A DNA stretch of 64,000 bases from Zhengitettix transpicula (lineage: Eukaryota > Arthropoda > Insecta > Orthoptera > Tetrigidae). Positions within the stretch are counted from its first letter, which is position 1, and each line of letters starts with the position of its first letter. The position numbers and the translations under genes are program-made. Under the pieces are notes generated by a model. It was not told the DNA's origin. It was given only the letters and a program-made list of their open reading frames with translations, and ran no database searches. This document shows, one piece after another, positions 55,879 to 64,000 of the stretch. The stretch is from the NCBI GenBank assembly GCA_037074705.1, contig CM073591.1:130393032-130457031 (forward strand), written 5' to 3'.

Positions 55879-58800
55879 GTCCGTCAAGCACCATGTACTC
55901 TATAGGATTGAAGATCAAGCTATAACCAGTATTACGTATATTTTTCAGCCAGTATGAACATCAAAGTAATGAAATGTCGAAAAGGTTGTATAGTTGCAAT
56001 AATCTATTGGTGCATTTAATGTTTTCAATTTATTAATTTTTTTAAATAATATTTACCCGGAATTCACTTAAAAGTTATTGTAGAACACTTAATACGTTAG
56101 TTACCTTATTATACATAATAATTATTGTAAAGTGAGTTACTCATTAATACGATGAACAATTTCAACCATACTTGGTACGGGTATTACTTAAGATTCAGGA
56201 ACAACCCCCATGGATTTAAGACAACTCTAGTACCTATGAGGGGGTGGAAGGGCATTTTCAAAATATGCGATGACGGACTATATTGGCGTCGAATAAATAA
56301 AATACGGTGTCAGTCTCGTTGTTTTCATCCCAGCTCTAGGGGTGGGGGCGGAAGGAGGTGATAAAATACTGTGATACGACCGAGATTGGTGTCGAATCCG
56401 TTGTTACGTTAGCCACTGAGTTTAGTTATGACATTCCAGCAGGGTTAAGTTAATTTTTTTTGGATTGAAGGGGGTGATAATAATAATTAGATGCAGCCTG
56501 ATATTCGTGTCGAACGCCATAACACTGGATTCGACGGATAATGTCTTTATGCCGTTTAGGGGATGAAAAGGACGAGAGTGACATTATGAATCTGAACGAC
56601 CCAGTAAACTATTTATTAGTCGCCATTATAGGCCTTTATCCCATATTTTGAAAATGCTCCCCCCTTCCACCCCCACCCGTAGGTACTAGAGTTATTTGAA
56701 AGCCATGGAGGCTGTTCCTGGATCTTAAGTGATACGCGTATCAAGTTTTGTTGAAATAGTTTCACGCATTAATGAGTAACTTAATTTACAATAATTATCA
56801 CATATAATACGATAACTAATCTATTAAAATTTATACAATATTAATATTACGATTTATTTTATTAAAACGCACCTTTCGAGAAAATGACCTGGCGGGAAAA
56901 CGTCAATCAGGGCAACGTCAATCGGGATATTGTCGGGAAAATGTGTGTCGGGATTTTATACTAGACCCACCCGTAAAATTTGTAGCACTATAAACTGAAA
57001 TTTATTTAAACTCAAAGGACAGGCTTATGGGATCAATGTTTTTTCAAACGTTTGGTGCCTTAAATTGTACATATTTGCTAAATTTTTCACTTTTAATTTG
57101 ATATACTTGACAAAATAAAGGTCATTCCAAAGAACATAATATTTGGTAATGCCGTTATTACAAGTAACTGCGCTACTCTTGAAGAATTATGTTGAAACGA
57201 GAAAATTTATGCTAATTGCATACTTGCGACTATTAATAGTAGAAAAGTCTTTCAGACTTTATTTTGAAACGCATAAAAATTATGAAGACTTGTGTCTTGC
57301 TTTTTCTAAATTCTAAACCTAATTACGGCCAGAATAATAACACGGCGTGTACGCTTGCGTCACGGAGATGGCAGTGGAGTTGCTATCTTTTTCATCCTGA
57401 AAATTTGCACTGAAATTATTTGTCCCTAACATTGTTGAATTCTGTTTTTCTAGTGTGATTGACAGCTGCCTGATAGAATGTGTCGTCCTTAAAATAGTAG
57501 AACTTTTTATAAAACCTTTAAAAGTTAGTCCCAGTTGAATTGGTTTCTTTAACGTACGTAACTGCTCAACTTGTTTGATTGCAGAGATAGATCAAAGAGG
57601 ATCCAAAAATATACGAATCTTTTCGGGGTTTTGGAAACTCTTTGATGAAACGGAACCCATTTTATTGCCGTCAGTGTTTAGAAAATAAAACCACCAGAGG
57701 CGTCATATTGTCTATATAATCTTGTTATATTAAAAGATGATGTATTGAATTTATTTTTTAAGAATCTGCATTAATTGTACTTTTAATGATTTTATTAAAC
57801 ACACGATTATTTAATAAAAACAATATTAGAAGTGTCATATTTTATTACTCGGCGTAAGTTTATGAACGGAGTTTCTATTTGATACAAAAAATTTTAAAAA
57901 AGTATTTAACTAATTTAAAATATACTTAAATGACAAAAGCACAAATTTTAAAATTAATTTAATGTGAAAAATTGAAATATTCAATTATTAAAAACAACGA
58001 ATTCTTTCTCTCACGGGTTTTTACAACAATCGTGGGGTGAACCACAGCATGGTACATTTAATTTAATTAACAATTGAGGACTGGCATAACGATACTTGAA
58101 AATACAAAATATTCACGATACCGTGCCGATGAATTTCATTTGTTGCGGCTGGTGATGTGCGGTGGCGTCGGGCGGCGTCGTTGACTTCAGATGAGGCTGT
58201 CGAGTCCATCCATGGTTGGCGTCGGTCATATGGTGCGTCCTCTGAACTGAGCGCTGAATCATTTACTGTTTTGGGGCTGTGACTGCGACTGCGCTTTTCC
58301 ATAGCTTCCGACCGATTACGACTCCCGGGATCTCGAAATTTCCAAGTTGACCAATCGCTGCTAATTTCGTTTCGATGCCATTGGTTGACCTCGGCTAACA
58401 TGGCAACCAATGAAATCTATCGTATTTCCTTCTCCCGAGTGTCTTAAAATTTGGTGTCACCGTCTGCGAAACAGATGTTTCCGGGTTTCAATGGCCACCT
58501 TTGAGATCAGTATCCCCATCCTAATCAGACAAACGTCTACCGGTATATAAAATACCCGACCTGTTGCTCGCGAATGCCTTTTTTTTTTTGGACATTAACT
58601 ATTAAGTTAATTTTTGTTCTTAAATTTGGGCATGTGTCAATCTATGGGTGTGGTGAAATGGTGCATAAATAAATAACTTTCAGGTAATTTTACTACCCCG
58701 CATAATGTTTTTGTAGCATTTGATGTCCATCTGTTATTTGTCATACGCTAAATGTCGTAATTCAAGACTCAGTGTCGTGGATAATTCCTAAGCATCCATT

Positions 58801-61800
58801 GTTTTTATTTCCACACAATAACAGCTTTTCGCCGTTGGCCTTTCAAAATAATTGCCAGCTCACAAGACAAAATAATATATATCAAAATTTCATTGACACC
58901 CTCGCGTATTTAATCACTACAAATTGTAACTTGTCGAACATCGAACTATCTCGATTATAAAGAAATACTAATGATGTCCCTAAAGAAAGTGTTATTAATA
59001 CAAAGACAATGCCGTTATCCGTATTCAATAATTCCTCTTAATTCCCACTCTTGACTAGAAAATTAGCAAACTATGTATCTTATGTTGTACCTTGAGGCTG
59101 CAGATATACACAGTTTACAGATAGTTCATCGTTTTGGATGGAATAAACAAGCTTTTACATAATATAATTGGATTTAATTTGTGGCACGTTTTTCATCCAC
59201 TGCCATTTCACATTTCAGACACGTGCTTAAAGGTCAATCCTTGAACATGTGCTACTACCCATAGTGTAATAATTTATTGCTATATTAGGGTAATTTTACT
59301 TTTAATTCTTCAACTATAATCTTCAAATATTTCCTAGTTTAATTCTTATCATTTATTTAGCAATAGAGCAGGGTAAAATTAAATAATACAAGTGTTACGA
59401 ATATAGATATTAAATAGCAAAAAAAATTATGATCATACTTCCTGCTCAAATTACTAAATATGAAACTACCAGCTATATATTTAATAAAGATACTTTTATC
59501 AGGGGAATTTAGCGAACTCAAAATACTGTGGTCAATCATAAATGTTTGTAAATGTGGATCGTTGAGCCTGTGTAATACCGACTTTGACGGAGAATATTGT
59601 ATGAACACTTTACTGGTTCTTTCAGTGCCTTCCGCTAGCAGACGTTTGTCTTGTCTCTCTCTGTCTCAGCTGAACTGTACCATTGTGAGGGCTATTGTCT
59701 TCTTGCAATTTCTTCTCGTAATCTGGAATCACGGGGATCGTTCAACTACAAATTCCTCTGCCAACTCCAACTCGACTCAATTTAACTCCCGCCTCAACTG
59801 ACATCTGAAATTCAAAATTAAGTGTTTGACTCTCTAACTCAAGTGTCTTTCTGCCTTCTTTTTTCCCCAACTACTCTGCCCAACTACTTCACTTCTCTGC
59901 CTCCACTTGTTGTTCTCAGCGAATACTGTCATCTCCTTCTCTTCACTTCTGAATTTCTGCCTGCTCTACAGACCATCTGGAAACCTCGGTGAGTAAATCT
60001 TCCACCCACCAGATCTTGAACCCTTCTATGATGGAAAATCGTCCTCTGTGCACCCACAAGTCTCAATATTTCGGTTGGTAACTCCCACTACATGGTTTAT
60101 TTTAAGTCCGTGGAAACTCTCGTCCTGGGCGCCGACAATTCCTGCGAAAATTTCGCATACGTATTAAAATCTTGGGTTACAGAATTGATTTTGGAAGTTG
60201 TTTGGCAGATGAACATCCGAGCTCCTTTCTGACCTGGTATGCTCTTGAAGGAATGCATGCTTATGTTACCTGACAAATCCGGTCGAAAATAAATAAATTC
60301 CACACCAGTTTTACGTAAAATAAGAAATAAAACCCACAAATTAATTAATTTCTCTTTTGTACACTACAGTACATTCTTGAATCATGTCTGAAAGAAGTAA
60401 TTCTTATTCGCCCGGATATCGCCGATACTTGGGTACTCCATACCACAGTGTTCGACTGTTCAGTATTTCGGGGAGCCGAATCATATGACTCCGAGTCAAA
60501 CTGACGTAACTCGGTCCTATAAGAAAATCACCCATGAAGAATGCAAATATGATTTTGTTTGGGTTGCCTAATTTGTAACTCATTTATTTCCTTCAGATTT
60601 TTCTCATGTTATTACTGTTCACCGTTTATTCGATATATTTTATATGTATTGCAGAAACGTAGATCTGTATTGTATTGAATTTAGCCAGGAGTCCCGGCAG
60701 CGGAAGGAAGAGGTATCACGCAAAGCAGAACATTTGAACCAACGTCGGGAGAGGCTGAGGGCGTTGTTGACCACGGAGCAGGAAGAGCTAACCCGAGAAC
60801 TGCAGGAATTCAGACTTCGATCCAGCAGAGAAACGACGTACCGTACCGACGCCGTGGTGACAATGTTGGAACTACGGCGGCGTGAAGAAGAGGCGCGTCG
60901 CCGGGAGGCGGAGCTGCGTCTCTACCAACAGTGGCAACGGGGACAGCCTGTCTTGCAGGAGGTATCCATACATTCAAACCGTGAACAAACCGTTCGAGAA
61001 TTATTTTGGACATGCTCTTTAAGTTTAAGGCGTTGAATACAATATTTCAGTTGAGTCAAATAGCACGAAAATAATGAAAATGAGTTCCGGTAATAAAAGT
61101 TGCTTTGCATCCATACCAAAATCATAGATTTTGACGACGATGGTACTTTGATTTTTTGATATTGTTTCTTGCATTGACGACACTATATGAAATTATTATA
61201 GGTAAAAAAACACGCGTTGGAACAATGTTTCATTACTGAACAAGTCCTACCCAAACTTTGCCACGTTTTTTTAAAAATATTAATTAATATTGTACCAAGT
61301 TATTATATATACATCACTCTGAAATTAATTGGATTAACAAGAAAAATGAAGAACTCTGAAGGAACTGTTTTATCTGTACGTAAATCAAACTATGTGCTCA
61401 TTGGACACACACATCTACTCTGGTTATGTGCAGCCTTATTTAAAAACTTCGGATACGCCCCATATGTTTCCTTCTTGCTTCCCCTGCAATCACAGTTTAT
61501 CATTTTGTTTAAATTGCCCCATCCCAGTTTCTCCAACGTGTCCGACCAATCATTGCCCCCAATTTTCTGCACTGCATTTTAGTAGTGGTTATTTTTGTAA
61601 TTTTTTTTTTGTCAAAAGGTGTCACACATACGAGCTAGTACATACCTTCCTTCTCATTGAAAGGCCAAGACATAAAATGTATAGCCAGAATGATCTGACC
61701 TTCAGATGATGACCAATTTTAAAAGTTAATATTCTTTGTATAACATTTTTTGACAATATTCTGCACATTATCATTTATTTGAAATTAAGCAACTGGTTCA

Positions 61801-63930
61801 TTGTAAAATATCACAGCATATAGAATATTTGTGATTTAAAAGTACTTATAGGTTTCCATAATTTTTCAAATATCACCATTTGATGGAACAAGTACTGTTT
61901 CATCCTGAAACAAAATTTTTTATTAAATAAACTTAAGTGTAGTTGCAATGGTGTAAATGTGACTCATGAAGCAACAAAATCGAGTGCAGTTCTATGTAGT
62001 TAATTTGGTAATTTTTAAAAACTGTATTGAATTAATGTTACCAACAGAATATAATAAACACTTGGATTTGAACAATTTTTATGCTTTATAATTATTGACT
62101 ATGTAATTGACATTTTTTACATATGATGAATAAACTCTGCTTTTATTCTGCTGAATACTGGAATTATAGCATCCAACACTACTACAATGCTTAGACCTAG
62201 TATGAATGAATGTATATATTAGAATTTTCTTGAATGAATGATAGATGTATAATGTCCACATAAATTTATCAATGGCTCTTTTACTACTTGAGCTATGCCT
62301 TCTCATATTCACATTTTATATCTCATTGTCACTCTGTGCTCCAAACCCATTTCTTTTTCACCAATCATTATTCTGGCTCTCCTAAATTTTCTCCTGTGCT
62401 CTCATTGATTATACTGTGGCCAAATATTTCCATTTTTAGCTTCTCATCCACTCTTTAATATGTAATTTTTGCATTCCAGCTTGTTGTGCAGTGTCTACTT
62501 CCTAGGTCATCTGTATAGTCTTACAAACAATTATCTTGCTCTAATCCCTTTTATTGACTTTTTTGTGTGAACAGTTACTTTCCACTCTGCCAACATAAAC
62601 TGTCTGTAGCCAAATGAACACCCTACTGCAGTTTATGTAAAATATTTATTGTCTTCATTGAGCATTAAAATATTTATGGATTATAAATGTAACATTTTCA
62701 AAAACATTGATAAAATGAAGTTCATATTTTCAAGCACAAAGAGTCATTTACTTTTGGTCTATTTATGAGCAATATGTATATAAATAAAATTTTTATTAAA
62801 TAAATACCAATATTGATGATGTTACATTTGAAACTTTCTGTTTTGATAAACCACTTCTGTTACAGTTTGAACGGCAAAGACAACACCAGTTTGTTAAACA
62901 GGCTTGGGTATCTCAAGTGAAAGAACAGCAGGAGCTACGAGCCAAGAGAGAACAGGAAGAGATGGAAGCAATGAGGGAGCGTGAACTAAAATTACAAGAA
63001 AAATTGCAAAAAGAGGAAGAAGAAAGAGCTATGAGACATGCAAGGGCTATAGAGTTACAAGAAGATTTACAGAGACAGATTTCTGTTCTCAAGTATGTCC
63101 TTTGTAATAATTTCTTGTGAATTACATTTTACATACAGTTAATATCTGTTCCTATTATTTGAAATTTCCTCAACTGCTGTCTTGATAATGTATGCTATAT
63201 TTCCATGAACATATGACTGTTCCAACATGACTTGAGACTTACCTGGTTCCATCAAAACATGTACTGCTTTATGTGAAAAAAGTATTGGATTTTATATCAA
63301 TTTCTGTGTCATATTCATATATAATTCATAACTTGCTCTGCACATGTTCTATTGTTTGAGGGGGTCAGAGGGAGAGGGAGAGTGAATATGCAAAGTGTTG
63401 GAGAGGTATTGAATGGTAGTGGCTTCTTTATTGTTTGTTGAGACATGTGCACTGCATTTTAGTGAGCTGTACAATCATATATCTCACCTGAGAAAGGAGA
63501 CTAACTGCAAATTTGAAGAACTCAACACCAAGTGATCGGCCTGCATGTTGATCAGACCTATTGTCATGTAATGTAAGTCAGCTGCTGTCAGCCCCTCGCT
63601 CATATCCAAATGAGTATATAGGCCTGTACAAGTTTCTCAATCATATGAAGAATAGAAATATATTATTATGAATATTCCTTGAATGAAAACTGCCCAGATT
63701 TTTTCAATTTTTATGAAAAAGTAAAATACTTTCCATATCAGTAAATAATGTGCAATTTGATAAAAACTTAAGTTTTTAAAAATATTTTTCTATTCTTTCA
63801 GAGAAAAGGAAAAGGAAGCAGAGGCACTAAAACAAGATGAAGCGAAATCTCTACAAAATCAGTTAGAAATGCAACACTTAGAACAAAATTGGAGAAAAGC
63901 CATGGAGAAGCGTAAAAATCTAGAAATAAA
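55700..63930 (+). CDS. trichoplein (TCHP)-like coiled-coil protein, N-terminal part, 4 exons, runs off the window
   Basis: Exons 55691-55878 (ATG at 55700), 60655-60961, 62866-63092 and 63802-63930 join in phase (842 nt, 280 codons plus 2 bases), and the last donor GTAAAA leads out of the window. The protein is almost all charged alpha-helix. It follows the trichoplein plan: ELVRRRNAEHDRQLLW near the start, EHLNQRRERLRALLTTEQEELTRELQEFRLR, RLYQQWQRGQPVLQE, then QFVKQAWVSQVKEQQE and KEKEAEALKQ with EQNWRKAMEKRK. In animals TCHP binds keratin filaments and centrioles/basal bodies and restrains ciliogenesis; the insect role is inferred. MNS1-like or other TPH-domain proteins are the alternatives. 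Vertebrate TCHP is about 500 residues, so just over half is present. Exons 1-2 are GC-rich, exons 3-4 AT-rich. Confidence 0.78.
56091..56824. mobile_element. foldback/MITE-like element in TCHP-like intron
   Basis: Terminal inverted repeats of about 170 bases (56091-56262 and about 56645-56824) with blocks TTACTCATTAAT, CACTTAAGAT.CAGGAACA, AACTCTAGTACCTA and GGGGTGGAAGG, surrounding a centre of about 380 bp that resembles 15465-15690. Non-coding. Flanking duplication not resolved. Confidence 0.75.
56825..60654 (+). other. TCHP-like intron, remaining part
   Basis: Intron 55879-60654 (4.8 kb). Besides the foldback, it has a GC-rich open frame on the minus strand (58410-58063) of unknown origin, directly beside a scrap of tRNA-derived SINE (58490-58545, CCGGGTTTCAATGGCC then ATCCCCATCCTAATC). 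It also has a CT-rich stretch at 59620-60010 and TA-rich filler. Confidence 0.5.
60655..60961 (+). CDS. TCHP-like exon 2
   Basis: Acceptor TATTGCAG, donor GTATCC after a complete codon. It carries the most diagnostic segment, RRERLRALLTTEQEELTREL to LRLYQQWQRGQPVLQE. The first nine residues (NVDLYCIEF) are less helix-like, so the acceptor could be elsewhere; no alternative in the right phase was found. Confidence 0.82.
60962..62865 (+). other. TCHP-like intron, CpG loss begins
   Basis: Intron of 1904 bases. CpG is frequent up to about 61.63 kb and nearly absent afterwards. Overlapping open frames at 61217-61709 show no family signature. No repeat recognised. Confidence 0.65.
62866..63092 (+). 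CDS. TCHP-like exon 3
   Basis: Acceptor TCTGTTACAG and donor GTATGT. It encodes FERQRQQHQFVKQAWVSQVK and the charged repeat region through EDLQRQISVL. Phase matches both neighbours. Confidence 0.85.
63093..63801 (+). other. TCHP-like intron, CpG-poor
   Basis: Intron of 709 bases with only two CpG. No element recognised. Confidence 0.7.
63802..63930 (+). CDS. TCHP-like exon 4 (last in window)
   Basis: Acceptor TATTCTTTCAG and donor GTAAAA. It encodes KEKEAEALKQDEAKSLQNQ to EKRKNLEIK. Two bases carry over to an exon beyond the window. Confidence 0.78.
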
Positions 63931-64000
63931 GTAAAATTAATGTATTTCATAATTTGTAATTCTTTAAAGTATTTTCAATCATATTGTCACTGTGAAAATT

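Noticed and set aside
58063..58410. 115-codon open frame on the minus strand in the TCHP-like intron
   Set aside because: Arg/Ser-rich but unrecognised, next to SINE debris, and no exon signals; likely chance within GC-rich repeat DNA.
1..64000. CRISPR arrays, operons, rRNA or organellar insertions
   Set aside because: None seen; the tandem repeats present are microsatellites and a decayed minisatellite without spacer structure.

Overview
The window looks like AT-rich nuclear DNA from an arthropod, most probably an insect. The evidence is spliced genes with GT..AG introns, a short peptidoglycan recognition protein (PGRP) gene with a TATA/TCAGT promoter, a mariner element, Jockey-like LINEs, Penelope-like (PLE) sequence and many microsatellites. 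The dense old repeats and kilobase introns would suit a large-genome insect, but the sequence does not let me name an order. I see no prokaryotic gene, CRISPR array, rRNA or intact tRNA.

Two host genes are supported. On the minus strand (13725 down to 2498), four exons in consistent phase encode a 195-residue short PGRP that keeps all zinc and amidase residues; its promoter lies at 13735-13788. On the plus strand (55700 to beyond the window end), four exons encode the N-terminal part of a trichoplein (TCHP)-like coiled-coil protein. From about 61.7 kb, inside the TCHP-like gene, CpG almost disappears (7 CpG in the last 1960 bases), which fits insect gene-body methylation; the PGRP locus is not depleted.

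Almost everything else is mobile DNA. (1) A retroposon family of about 610 bp, called R1 here, has eleven recognisable copies (6.2, 8.5, 18.0, 22.6, 36.8, 43.0, 46.3, 46.7, 49.4, 49.8 and 50.3 kb). Four have perfect 8-11 bp target-site duplications, one a 7-bp one, and there are two tail types. (2) There are fragments of a tRNA-derived SINE. (3) Decayed LINE reverse transcriptases lie at 26.0-27.3, 33.5-35.1 (inserted in a Tc1 remnant with a GTTAAC duplication) and 39.2-40.0 kb, with a weaker LINE tail at 11.5 kb. (4) A PLE fragment lies at 14.4-15.2 kb. (5) A frameshifted mariner with intact inverted repeats lies at 53.0-54.3 kb. (6) Several elements are bracketed by (TA)n microsatellites.

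The most unusual layer is a set of palindromic (head-to-head) repeats at 20.0, 22.1-22.5, 23.9-24.4, 24.4-24.9 and 42.5-42.8 kb, plus single copies elsewhere. Each carries a conserved stem-loop followed by GAAACG, often preceded by CUGANGA. In the 22.1-22.5 kb pair, the two decayed copies together give a full hammerhead-ribozyme core. PLEs are known to carry hammerhead motifs, so I read these as relics of several PLE (or retrozyme-like) families that preferentially survive as inverted pairs. Between 15.7 and 16.4 kb lies a heavily decayed minisatellite of about 30-bp units.
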